Below, piece after piece: positions 15,240 through 22,819 of a stretch of DNA of 27,520 nucleotides. The notes under the pieces were generated by a model, which did not search any database, had not been told where the DNA came from, and was given only the letters and a program-made list of their open reading frames with translations. The stretch is from JBDKVA01 sp039679375 (GTDB lineage Bacteria > Bacillota > Clostridia > Acetivibrionales > DTU013): NCBI GenBank assembly GCA_039679375.1, contig JBDKVA010000115.1, positions 1-27,520 of the forward strand, read 5' to 3'. Made by a program: the position numbers and the translations under genes. Numbering within the stretch: the stretch's first letter is position 1; each line of letters begins with the position of its first letter.

Positions 15240-15284
15240 TTACCTAAATTCATTATTGACTTTAGGTAATTTTTTGTCTATTAT
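15240..15284 (+). promoter_or_regulatory. Promoter and inverted-repeat operator of Phd-Uma2 gene 3
   Basis: TTGACT (15256-15261), 17 bases, TATTAT (15279-15284). TTACCTAAA (15240-15248) and TTTAGGTAA (15261-15269) are perfect reverse complements 12 bases apart, flanking the -35. TTGTCTA occurs on both sides (15207-15213 and 15274-15280). Start would be near 15291. Confidence 0.75.
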
Positions 15285-15318
15285 ATAAATGGATATGATT
15301 AAATCAGGAGGGATTCTT

Positions 15319-16038
15319 ATGGTTATTACAACATCGGATATACAGAATCGGTTTGGGCTATACCTTAAAATGACTGAATACGAAGACGTCATCATCACCA
15401 AAAACGGCAAAAAAGTCGCAAAGCTTTCTGCCTATAAGGAAGAAGAGGATCAGTGGGTATTCCGGGAATCGTCGCCTGAGTATGCATTCGCCCATGAAAA
15501 GGTATCCTACGAGGAATTCATCAAATTGACAGAAGATAGCGAACACAGGTATGAATTGATAAACGGAGATGTTTATTTCCTTGCTTCCCCACTCTATCCG
15601 CACCAGAAGGCAATCAAGGAAATACTCGGTGAATTTTCCATTTGGTTCAGAGATAAAAAGTGTGAACCTCTTACCGCGCCTTTTGACGTAACTCTGCACA
15701 AAAGCGAAAAGAATATTTGCGTTGTACAGCCCGATATCCTTGTCATATGCGACAGGGAAAAAATCGGTGAAAACGGCAAATATACAGGCGTACCCACGCT
15801 TGTAGTGGAGGTGCTTTCCGAATCCACTTCAAGCAAGGACAACGTTACAAAGCTGGATCTCTATATGAGTACGGGAATAAAGGAGTACTGGATCGTGAAT
15901 ACTGAGACCAAAGAAATATATATATACGTATTGGGTGATAAGCGTGTCAGGCATGTCATGAGCTATACCGGAAACCAGCGGGCGGAATCACGCTGCTTCA
16001 GCGGTCTGGGCATCGATCTGCAGAAGGTGTTTGTATGA
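15319..16038 (+). CDS. Phd/YefM antitoxin-like domain fused to Uma2-family nuclease (copy 3)
   Basis: Product of 239 residues. Residues 1-43: MVITTSDIQNRFGLYLKM and DVIITKNGKKVAKL, the clearest Phd/YefM match of the three. Residues about 65-239: Uma2 domain with RYELING, VVQPDILVICD, LVVEVLSESTSSKD, TKLDLYMSTG and IKEYWIVN, keeping the putative PD-(D/E)XK residues. Start is the ATG at 15319, with AGGAGGG about 6 bases upstream; the ATG at 15289 lies before that site and next to the expected transcription start, so it is unlikely. Monocistronic, 122 bases after CoA-disulfide reductase, with its own promoter and a good terminator at 16249-16272. Repeat copy C lies between stop and terminator. 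Confidence 0.88.
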   Translation: MVITTSDIQNRFGLYLKMTEYEDVIITKNGKKVAKLSAYKEEEDQWVFRESSPEYAFAHEKVSYEEFIKLTEDSEHRYELINGDVYFLASPLYPHQKAIKEILGEFSIWFRDKKCEPLTAPFDVTLHKSEKNICVVQPDILVICDREKIGENGKYTGVPTLVVEVLSESTSSKDNVTKLDLYMSTGIKEYWIVNTETKEIYIYVLGDKRVRHVMSYTGNQRAESRCFSGLGIDLQKVFV

Positions 16039-16090
16039 GGGATTCGCTCCTCGCCGGCTTATGCAAACCGCCGGCAAATGAAGACATATC

Positions 16091-16187
16091 AGTAACTTAT
16101 TGCTGCGAAATTGTAATAAAAAACAGGAAAATAGTTTCACATTCGCAGCAATAAGTACATTCGTTGGGTTGTGGGCGGTAGCCCATA
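16091..16187 (+). repeat. Dispersed structured repeat, copy C (full length)
   Basis: Contains a perfect 15-bp inverted repeat, ACTTATTGCTGCGAA (16095-16109) with TTCGCAGCAATAAGT (16142-16156), then a short hairpin GTGGGC-GGTA-GCCCAT (16171-16186). It begins 53 bases after the third Phd-Uma2 stop in the same orientation. Copies A and B match it at 9141-9240 and 11457-11506. Confidence 0.88.
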
Positions 16188-16248
16188 CTGGATAGAGACT
16201 GAACTCCGGCTGTTCAGGAAAGTAAGTTGATTTTGATCTTCATTCTCC

Positions 16249-16272
16249 GCTGACCAAAAAGGTCAGCTTTTT
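16249..16272 (+). terminator. Rho-independent terminator overlapping the glycerate kinase stop
   Basis: GCTGACC, AAAAA loop, GGTCAGC, then TTTTT on the plus strand: a strong terminator for the third Phd-Uma2 transcript. The right arm contains the reverse complement of the TGA stop of glycerate kinase (16263-16265). Confidence 0.88.
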
Positions 16273-17399
16273 CTATAGACATTGATAAAGCGCATCAAAT
16301 TATCCATCGTAAGCGCAAGGTCACTTTCACTGCGTAGTTTGGCCTCCTTAAACGGTACGGCTACACGGTTGATGCTGAAAATTGCACTGACTCCTTCATC
16401 ATATACACCCTCTATGTTATCGCCGATATCGCCCACGATAGCTATAAGCGGAACGCCGACTTTCTTTGTACGTCGCGCTACGCCTATAACCACCTTTCCC
16501 CGGAGCGACTGGAAGTCAATCTTTCCCTCACCGCTGAATACCAGATCCGCACCTTTCAAAAGCGTATCAAAATGCACAATATCTAAAACTGTTTCAATGC
16601 CCATTTGCAGCCTGCTATTGAAAAAGGCCGCCATCCCCCCGCCCATTCCGCCTGCGGCGCCTGCACCAGGAAGGTTTATAATATCTTTGCCCAGATCCCT
16701 TTTTACAATTTCCGCCATATGCGCAAGGTTTACGTCAAGTATCCGTACCATGGCTTCATCCGCACCCTTTTGAGGGCCGAAAACAGCTGAAGCACCCTGA
16801 GGGCCGCAGAGAGGGTTATCGATATCGCACATTGTTATGATCTCGACTCCTGCAAGTGCCGGGTTCATGCTGCTTATATCGATCGATGAGATATCCGACA
16901 ATGTTTGTCCGACCGGTATGAAAGGCTTTCCTTCCGTATTCCTGAAAGACACGCCCAATGCAGCGGCCGCACCGGCGCCGCCGTCATTTGTAGCGCTTCC
17001 TCCAAGCCCTAATATGATCCTTTTGCAGCCTGCCGACACAGCGTTCTCCATAAGCTGGCCGACGCCGTAAGTGGTAGTTTTCTCAGCATGCTTATCCTCG
17101 CCAACCAGAGGAAGTCCGGCTGCTGCTGCCATTTCTATCACGGCAGTGTGATCAGGCAAAATACCATAAAAGCTTTGTATATCCTCAAAATAAGGCCCTT
17201 TCACTTTTACCGCTGCCTTTTCGCCGCCGATAGCAGCCAGAAAGGAATCTACGCTGCCTTCCCCCCCATCTGCTACAGGAATGCTTATTACTTCAGCATT
17301 TGGGTAATATTTATGAATGGTTTTTTCCATAATGCAGCAGATTTGGCTGGACGACATTGTGCCCTTAAAGGAATCAGGGATGAGTAATACTTTTTTCAT
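16263..17399 (-). CDS. glxK: Glycerate kinase (GlxK/GarK family)
   Basis: Phosphorylates D-glycerate with ATP, giving 2-phosphoglycerate in the GlxK/GarK family, which enters lower glycolysis. The 378 residues show family hallmarks: KVLLIPDSFKGTMSS at the N-terminus, VADGGEGSVDSFL, LGLGGSATNDGGAGAAAALG (glycine-rich nucleotide region, about 135-155), DIDNPLCGPQGAS, GAGAAGGMGGGMAAF and SGEGKIDFQSLRGK. Start: ATG at 17399 with AAAGGAGG 5 bases upstream, in place of an upstream ATG at 17420 that lies before this site. It follows the GntP-family permease by 104 bases, with a hairpin between, and belongs to a CdaR-permease-kinase cluster. The stop codon lies inside a terminator of the opposite strand. 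Confidence 0.94.
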   Translation of the reverse strand: MKKVLLIPDSFKGTMSSSQICCIMEKTIHKYYPNAEVISIPVADGGEGSVDSFLAAIGGEKAAVKVKGPYFEDIQSFYGILPDHTAVIEMAAAAGLPLVGEDKHAEKTTTYGVGQLMENAVSAGCKRIILGLGGSATNDGGAGAAAALGVSFRNTEGKPFIPVGQTLSDISSIDISSMNPALAGVEIITMCDIDNPLCGPQGASAVFGPQKGADEAMVRILDVNLAHMAEIVKRDLGKDIINLPGAGAAGGMGGGMAAFFNSRLQMGIETVLDIVHFDTLLKGADLVFSGEGKIDFQSLRGKVVIGVARRTKKVGVPLIAIVGDIGDNIEGVYDEGVSAIFSINRVAVPFKEAKLRSESDLALTMDNLMRFINVYRKS

Positions 17400-17432
17400 A
17401 ATGTCCTCCTTTGCAAACAACTTAAATTTGAA

Positions 17433-17467
17433 GTAAAAGGGAAGGTATTTATTTGCCTCCCCTTTAC
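17433..17467 (-). other. Hairpin between permease and glycerate kinase genes
   Basis: On the minus strand GTAAAGGGGAGG can pair with CCTTCCCTTTTAC around an AT loop, with one bulge. No U-tract follows. It may set the ratio of permease to kinase mRNA by processing or partial termination. Confidence 0.45.
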
Positions 17468-17503
17468 AACAGAGCTTAAATCAAAATATGTGTAAAAAAT
17501 CGG

Positions 17504-18904
17504 TTAAAATATAAGCGTGAGTATATATACGCCAACCATAGAGACAATACCTTCAACCAAAGTAACCATGGTTTGTGTTTTATAACCCTGTTCCGGAGTC
17601 ATTGCTCCAAAGTTTGTAACTACCCAGAAATAAGAGTCATTAGCATGCGACACGGTCATTGCACCTGCAGCGATAGCCATAACCGTAATAGCCGACATCA
17701 CTGTGGAATCCAATCCCAAAAGCCCCATAAGCGGCGCCATGATTCCGGCTGTGGTAGTAAGCGCAACAGTAGAGGAGCCTTGGGCAGTCTTAAGGATTGC
17801 TGATAGAATGAACGGGAAGAAAATTCCCAACGTCTCCAAAATCGAAGAGTTCGCTGTAATATACTGTACCATGCCGGATACGGCAATTACCTTTCCCAGC
17901 ACTCCGCCGGCCGCGGTAACAAACAATATCGGGCCTACGATTCTTAATGTATCATCCGTTATTTTATAAAAATTCTTTATTTTCTTAGTATCGGCAAGCA
18001 GCCATACACCAAATAGTGTTCCCACGGCAAGGGCGATAATAGGGGTGCCAAGAAAGCTGCAAATGTTGAAAAGAGTACCGGTCCATTTTGCCATGGATGC
18101 GATCGAACCAAGAGCCATCAGAAGAATTGGAACGATGATGGGGCTAAGTGCAAGTAGGCCGTTTGGCAGCCTGCCATATTCAGCTACGATCTGTTCGTAG
18201 GTTTTTACGATTTCACCGTCTTTTACTTCAACGTTTGCTTCATCAGACGATTTGACCTTCCTGCTGATATATCTTGCATAGAAATATACTGCGATAAGCG
18301 CAGGTATGGAAACAAGCGCGCCCATCCCCATTACCAGAAGAAGGTTGTTACCGACACCGAGGGTATTTGCCGCTGCAATCGGGCCGGGCGTTGGCGGAAT
18401 AAAGACATGGGAAGCATACAGACCGCCTGCCAGACAAACCGTCAAGGCTACGCTGCTGTATTTGGTACGCTGTACAAGGGCTTTACGTATAGGATTTAAA
18501 ATAACAAATCCGCTGTCGCAGAATACCGGAATGGATACGACCCAGCCCATAATAAGCATTGCCAGGTCAGGATGTTTTGGACCTACCAGCTTAATTACCA
18601 TATCCGCCAGCTTAAAAGCGGCTCCCGTTGCTTCAAGAATGGAACCGACCAGCGCCCCCAGTATAATTACAATACCAATGCTTGTAAAAGTGCCGCTGAA
18701 TCCTGTACCGATTACATTGGCAAGACCCAGCACAACCGTACCGTCCGCCTTTGTAACGTTTACAAGCGGGATACCGGCAACCAGGCCCAGAAGGAGTGAA
18801 ACAGCCATGATGGACAGGAATGGATGGATTTTGAATTTCGAAATCGCCAGTATCATTACAATGATTGCAATTACAAACGCAATAATAAGACCTAGCCCTG
18901 ACAT
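17504..18904 (-). CDS. GntP-family permease (probable glycerate/gluconate transporter)
   Basis: Integral membrane H+ symporter of the gluconate permease family, 466 residues with about 12 or more hydrophobic segments. Recognisable parts are the N-terminal LGLIIAFVIAIIVMILAISKF, VVSIPVFCDSGFVILNP, the family motif FIPPTPGPIAAANTLG (about 170-185), and AQGSSTVALTTTAGIMAP. Neighbouring glycerate kinase and CdaR-type regulator genes suggest glycerate as substrate rather than gluconate; that is inference. The start is the ATG at 18904 with GGGAGG 6 bases upstream; an ATG at 18919 overlaps this site. The promoter region has an inverted repeat flanking a TATAAT (18947-18989). Confidence 0.92.
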   Translation of the reverse strand: MSGLGLIIAFVIAIIVMILAISKFKIHPFLSIMAVSLLLGLVAGIPLVNVTKADGTVVLGLANVIGTGFSGTFTSIGIVIILGALVGSILEATGAAFKLADMVIKLVGPKHPDLAMLIMGWVVSIPVFCDSGFVILNPIRKALVQRTKYSSVALTVCLAGGLYASHVFIPPTPGPIAAANTLGVGNNLLLVMGMGALVSIPALIAVYFYARYISRKVKSSDEANVEVKDGEIVKTYEQIVAEYGRLPNGLLALSPIIVPILLMALGSIASMAKWTGTLFNICSFLGTPIIALAVGTLFGVWLLADTKKIKNFYKITDDTLRIVGPILFVTAAGGVLGKVIAVSGMVQYITANSSILETLGIFFPFILSAILKTAQGSSTVALTTTAGIMAPLMGLLGLDSTVMSAITVMAIAAGAMTVSHANDSYFWVVTNFGAMTPEQGYKTQTMVTLVEGIVSMVGVYILTLIF

Positions 18905-18946
18905 AAGATAACCTCCCATTTGTTATTTTTACTGCTGAAAGCCGAT

Positions 18947-18989
18947 GCAAGTTCGTCAAATTATACAAAAATAGCTTTTGCGAACTTGC
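18947..18989 (-). promoter_or_regulatory. Inverted repeat around the -10 box of the permease gene
   Basis: GCAAGTTCG (18947-18955) and CGAACTTGC (18981-18989) are perfect reverse complements with a 25-base spacer that holds TATAAT on the minus strand (18960-18965). No consensus -35 is present, as expected for an activator-dependent promoter. CdaR, encoded just upstream, is the natural candidate. The plus strand has TTTTC after the right arm, but no plus-strand gene precedes it. Confidence 0.55.
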
Positions 18990-19118
18990 TTTTCTTATTG
19001 ATATTATACAATCCTGTAATTCTTAATTCCATGTCTTCCATAATGAATTACTATTATAATTCATGTTACCGGGAACAACGTCATGTAAGGCTAAATAACC
19101 CGGATCACTGCCGCATCA

Positions 19119-20279
19119 TTAGCCTAAAGTAATAAGGTCCTTCTTAACATCCCTGAAAAACAGTATAGCCATATAAAAAACAGGACTGTTGCTTGGCAGG
19201 CGTACATCATATCCGGTGAGTTCTTCGAGCTTTTTCAATTTGTATTGCAGCGTATTTTTATGGATAAACAGCTTTTTTGCAGTCTGTGTGATAGAGCCTT
19301 CGGAAGTATAGTATGCTTCCAATATATAAATCCACTTTTGCATTTCTTCAATACTGCAACCCGCAAACACTTTATGAAGATACTCCCCCTTCATCTGCTT
19401 AGGTATATCATCCATGAATATTTCCATGTTCATTTGGTCATACAGCATAATGCGTTTTGCGGGTGTATGGCAAGCGTGAGAGGCCCTGTTTGCCCTGGTG
19501 TAAGCACTCTTTACATCGGTGGTGCCGTCAGTGCTGTTGTCAATTCCGACAAGCAATTGTACATTATATTCACTCTGGACGGATTTTATCAACTGCTCGG
19601 CCAGATCGCGCATTTTTTCATTACTGCGGGGCGCTACCAAACATATTAATTTTGTAGTAAGGCGCAGGTAAATATTGTCCATCTCTTTGTCTATAAAGTT
19701 TTTGACAGCATGCTCCACCTTTTCAATGATCTTTTGCCCTTCACCGGTGCTCGCCAGCTGTTGGAAATCCTCAAGCCGCACAACCATGATACGCCTTGGA
19801 CGCGTGATATCAATATGCAGTGCAATCCCCCGCTCAATAAAGGATTGCCCCTGTCCCAGCCCATTACCCAGAATCCAGTCTTCCAAATAGCGGCTTTCAA
19901 TTTTCTTATCAAATCTCTCGCGTTCTTTTAAGTAACTATCGCGCACTAATATTTCAGTCATCTTTTTTACAATCTGTCCGTAATTATATACCTGCTCATA
20001 CTCGCCTGTTATTCCGACGACACCTATCGTTTCACCATTGATAATTATCGGGAGATTGAGCCCGGCACGAGTGGTAGCAGTCTCTGCTTCACGGGTAACA
20101 TAGAATTCGGCCAGATGCTCATCTACTATTTTTTTTGCGCCTTCATGGAAATTGCCTATACGCATTGGGTTCGTACTTGCAATGATATACCCCTCCGCGT
20201 CCATAATATTTATATGCTGTTTGACAATAGTGCTGATTTCGCTTGCAATTTGCTGTGCGCTTTTTGCAGAAATACGCAT
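19119..20279 (-). CDS. cdaR: CdaR-type sugar-diacid/glycerate transcriptional regulator
   Basis: Probable activator of the downstream permease and kinase genes. The 386 residues begin with a sugar-diacid recognition domain (about 1-135: ISAKSAQQIASEIS, INIMDAEGYIIASTNPMRIG, FHEGAKKI, GLNLPIIINGETIGVVGITG) that senses small acids such as glycerate or glucarate. A degenerate GGDEF-like middle (about 150-290) follows, and a C-terminal PucR/CdaR helix-turn-helix (about 325-380: GSITQTAKKLFIHKNTLQYKLKKLEELTGYD). GGAGG lies 9 bases before the ATG. The gene is separated from the permease by 214 bases with a regulatory inverted repeat, and is divergent from the importer operon at 20414. An extended -10 (TGTTACAAT, 20310-20318) lies upstream. 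Confidence 0.93.
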   Translation of the reverse strand: MRISAKSAQQIASEISTIVKQHINIMDAEGYIIASTNPMRIGNFHEGAKKIVDEHLAEFYVTREAETATTRAGLNLPIIINGETIGVVGITGEYEQVYNYGQIVKKMTEILVRDSYLKERERFDKKIESRYLEDWILGNGLGQGQSFIERGIALHIDITRPRRIMVVRLEDFQQLASTGEGQKIIEKVEHAVKNFIDKEMDNIYLRLTTKLICLVAPRSNEKMRDLAEQLIKSVQSEYNVQLLVGIDNSTDGTTDVKSAYTRANRASHACHTPAKRIMLYDQMNMEIFMDDIPKQMKGEYLHKVFAGCSIEEMQKWIYILEAYYTSEGSITQTAKKLFIHKNTLQYKLKKLEELTGYDVRLPSNSPVFYMAILFFRDVKKDLITLG

Positions 20280-20309
20280 ACCGCAACACCTCCAAATTAT
20301 CTATAAATA

Positions 20310-20318
20310 ATTGTAACA
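20310..20318 (-). promoter_or_regulatory. Extended -10 promoter of cdaR
   Basis: TGTTACAAT on the minus strand, about 30 bases before the start codon. Confidence 0.5.
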
Positions 20319-20334
20319 TATCTTTTCCCGTTAA

Positions 20335-20362
20335 TTGATAAAAATATATAAGGAAATACAAT
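20335..20362 (+). promoter_or_regulatory. Promoter of the importer operon
   Basis: TTGATA (20335-20340), 16 bases, TACAAT (20357-20362). The leader to the ATG at 20414 is about 45 bases. No riboswitch-sized leader (such as TPP) is possible in that space. Confidence 0.6.
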
Positions 20363-20413
20363 AACTGTGTGGTAATAGCAACGATATACACCAGTCCAGG
20401 GAGAGGGTAAAGA

Positions 20414-21340
20414 ATGAATCCATTTAAAAAGGCAGTCACATTATTAATGACAGCTGTATTAATATTATATTCAGCCGGCTGCAGTTCGATAAACAATCCA
20501 TCCGGTGCTTCAAAAGAAAATATGAGCCTTAAGGTCGGCGTCATGCCGGCAGTAGACTCCGCACCCATACTGTTCGCTGATAAAAAAGGATATTTTGAAG
20601 AGCTTGGGCTGGATATGGAGATACAGGTTTATACAAATGCCATGAACAGGCAGAGCGCACTTCAGAGCGGTGAGCTTGACGGTGCGATGACCGATGTTAT
20701 CGCGCTGATCAACAATGTTGAGAACGGTTTTGACATAAAGGTTACGACAAGTACGGACGGCATCTTTCCATTTCTGATTAAAAAGGGATTTGAGGAAAAG
20801 AAGGATATTAAAGCAGGGATGATGGAGGTCAGTGTAACAAATTATCTGTCCGATCGGAGCCTTGAAGATAAGTATAATGTGGAAAAAATTTATATAAATG
20901 AGATCCCTGCAAGGCTTGAGATGGTACGCAACGGAGCGCTGGACATGGCTGTGATACCCGAACCGATGGCATCACAGGGCGAGCTGGACAGGCTGACAAA
21001 GAAGGTTATTGAAAATAGCGATGCATTTTCACCGGATGTCATGGTTTTTACCGGTAATGCCATCAAAAATAAGGAGACTGCATTAAAAATGTTCCATGAT
21101 GCCTATAACAGAGCCATTGAAGAAATCAATGAAAATGACGCAGAAGCCAGAGACCTGCTGATTGAAACACTCAAACTCAAACCGGCAATCAGGGACAAGA
21201 TGATCTTGCCTAAATACAATAAAGCCAGGGTGCCGGATGAGCAGTATCTTCGAGGCATCATGGACTGGAATGAAAAGGTTCTTAAAAAGAGTATCAGTCT
21301 GCAATATGAAGAGCTGGTCGAAGGGAAATTTGTAAAGTAA
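20414..21340 (+). CDS. ABC importer substrate-binding lipoprotein (NMT1/SsuA-like)
   Basis: Extracytoplasmic binding protein of 308 residues. A lipoprotein signal peptide ends in the lipobox YSAGC with lipidated Cys23, then a short Ser/Asn-rich linker. The mature part has the NMT1/THI5/SsuA fold: LKVGVMPAVDSAPILFADKKGYF, the typical ligand-pocket start, then SALQSGELDGAMTDV and GALDMAVIPEPMA. The family binds sulfonates, nitrate, taurine or pyrimidine thiamine precursors; the ligand cannot be read. GGGAGAGGG lies about 7 bases before the ATG. First gene of a tight three-gene operon; its TAA overlaps the ATG of the ATPase by one base. Confidence 0.92.
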   Translation: MNPFKKAVTLLMTAVLILYSAGCSSINNPSGASKENMSLKVGVMPAVDSAPILFADKKGYFEELGLDMEIQVYTNAMNRQSALQSGELDGAMTDVIALINNVENGFDIKVTTSTDGIFPFLIKKGFEEKKDIKAGMMEVSVTNYLSDRSLEDKYNVEKIYINEIPARLEMVRNGALDMAVIPEPMASQGELDRLTKKVIENSDAFSPDVMVFTGNAIKNKETALKMFHDAYNRAIEEINENDAEARDLLIETLKLKPAIRDKMILPKYNKARVPDEQYLRGIMDWNEKVLKKSISLQYEELVEGKFVK

Positions 21341-22068
21341 TGATACAGGTGAAAAACATAATGGTCTGTTATGGAAATGAAACAGCTCTGGAAAATTTCT
21401 CTCTAAATATTGAAAGGGGAACCACCTGTGCGGTAATTGGCGCGTCAGGCTGCGGCAAGACCACACTTTTGTATGCTTTAGCCGGTATCGTTAAGCCAGG
21501 CTCCGGCCAGATCATCATCGGCGGGGAACAGCTTCACGATATCCGGAAAAGTACCAGCCTGATCCTACAGGATTATGGACTCCTTCCATGGAAAACCGTC
21601 TGGGACAATGTTGCTTTCCCCTTGAAATCCAGAGGGATGCAAAAAAACGAGATCATGTCCAGAGTTTCCTCTACGCTAAGAAGTCTGGGTATGGAGGAAT
21701 ATGTAAAGAAACTTCCGGGCGAACTTAGCGGCGGACAGAAACAACGGGTCGCCATCGGAAGGGCGTTGGCTCCGGAGCCCGACCTGCTGCTCATGGATGA
21801 AGCCTCTTCGGCTCTCGACGCAATAACAAGGGAACATATGCAGAACCTGATATTACAAATCTATAAAGAGAGACAGATCACTATTATCATGGTTACCCAC
21901 AGCATTGAAGAAGCTGTTTTCCTCGGGCAGAAGATCGTTGTTATGGAAAAGGGGAAAATCAGTCAGATCATGGATAACGCCTATTTTGGATTGGACAACC
22001 TTCGGAACAACCTGGAGTTTTATAAAATATGCCTTCAGGTAAGGAAGTGGCTAAATGAAGATGCTTAA
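21340..22068 (+). CDS. ABC importer ATP-binding protein (SsuB/TauB-like)
   Basis: Energises the importer encoded by its neighbours, on the inner face of the membrane. The 242 residues have a full set of ATPase motifs: Walker A GASGCGKTT (34-42), Q-loop LQDYGLLPW, signature LSGGQKQR (129-136), Walker B LLLMDEASSALD (catalytic Glu154) and H-loop VTHSIEEA (His187). The Q-loop sequence and the C-terminal form fit the nitrate/sulfonate/taurine importer class. Its end overlaps the permease gene by 14 bases, indicating translational coupling. Confidence 0.95.
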   Translation: MIQVKNIMVCYGNETALENFSLNIERGTTCAVIGASGCGKTTLLYALAGIVKPGSGQIIIGGEQLHDIRKSTSLILQDYGLLPWKTVWDNVAFPLKSRGMQKNEIMSRVSSTLRSLGMEEYVKKLPGELSGGQKQRVAIGRALAPEPDLLLMDEASSALDAITREHMQNLILQIYKERQITIIMVTHSIEEAVFLGQKIVVMEKGKISQIMDNAYFGLDNLRNNLEFYKICLQVRKWLNEDA

Positions 22069-22819
22069 ATTAATTTTTCGTAATAAAACACTATACGCAA
22101 TCCTGACGGTACTGCTTTTCTGGTACCTGCTTCATTTTGCTGTGGGCCCATCCACAATACCCTCCCCCTATAAAACCATTGTAAATTTTATTGAGATTTT
22201 TCCAGGCACGCTGAGCCTTCATCTATTGGTAAGCCTGGGCAGAATATCTGCAGCGATTATCATCTCCCTGATATTTGGCAGCATAATCGGCCTTTGGACC
22301 GGAATGAGCGAAAAGGCGGATGCTTTTGTTTCACCTGTCGTATATATACTCTATCCGCTACCTAAAATAGCCTTTCTGCCGATATTGATGATATTGCTCG
22401 GCCTCGGCAACGCGCCTAAAATCATGCTTATTGTCATTATCATAATCTTTCAGATTATCATCGCTGCAAGGGATGGCGTACAGGAGATCCCAAAGGAGCT
22501 CTTTTACTCCGTACTTTCGCTTGGCTTGAGCAGGGCGGAGCTATACAGGCACCTGATACTGCCGGCCGTACTGCCTAAAATAATCACTGCGCTCAGAATC
22601 TGTGTCGGCGTGAGTATTTCGATATTATTTTTCGGAGAGAATTTTGCAACCACCTATGGCATCGGCTATTTCATCATGAACAGCTGGCTGATGGTCAACT
22701 ATGTTGAAATGTTCAGCGGAATACTGGCTCTAAGCATCCTCGGCCTGATCCTGTTCAAGCTGATCGACCTGCTGGAGAACAGGCTTTGCGCATGGGTAAA
22801 GACCGGAAAGGGCGCCTAA
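22055..22819 (+). CDS. ABC importer permease (SsuC/TauC-like)
   Basis: Membrane subunit of 254 residues with about six hydrophobic segments (LYAILTVLLFWYLLHFAVG, ISAAIIISLIFGSIIGLW, IMLIVIIIIFQIIIAA and others). The EAA coupling loop is EIPKELFYSVLSLGLSRAEL followed by YRHLILPAVLPKI, the binding-protein-dependent transport signature. Start ATG at 22055 lies inside the ATPase gene. Its TAA stop overlaps the stop of the convergent DUF2785 gene. No sulfonatase, nitrate reductase or thi gene is present to name the substrate. Confidence 0.94.
   Translation: MKMLKLIFRNKTLYAILTVLLFWYLLHFAVGPSTIPSPYKTIVNFIEIFPGTLSLHLLVSLGRISAAIIISLIFGSIIGLWTGMSEKADAFVSPVVYILYPLPKIAFLPILMILLGLGNAPKIMLIVIIIIFQIIIAARDGVQEIPKELFYSVLSLGLSRAELYRHLILPAVLPKIITALRICVGVSISILFFGENFATTYGIGYFIMNSWLMVNYVEMFSGILALSILGLILFKLIDLLENRLCAWVKTGKGA

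Noticed and set aside
19043..19064. ATGAATTA/TAATTCAT palindrome between cdaR and the permease gene
   Set aside because: Short, AT-only and not positioned at a promoter element; likely chance in AT-rich DNA.
20143..20568. Minus-strand ORF of 141 codons across the cdaR/importer divergent region
   Set aside because: Overlaps both real genes and the promoters; no domain and no SD.
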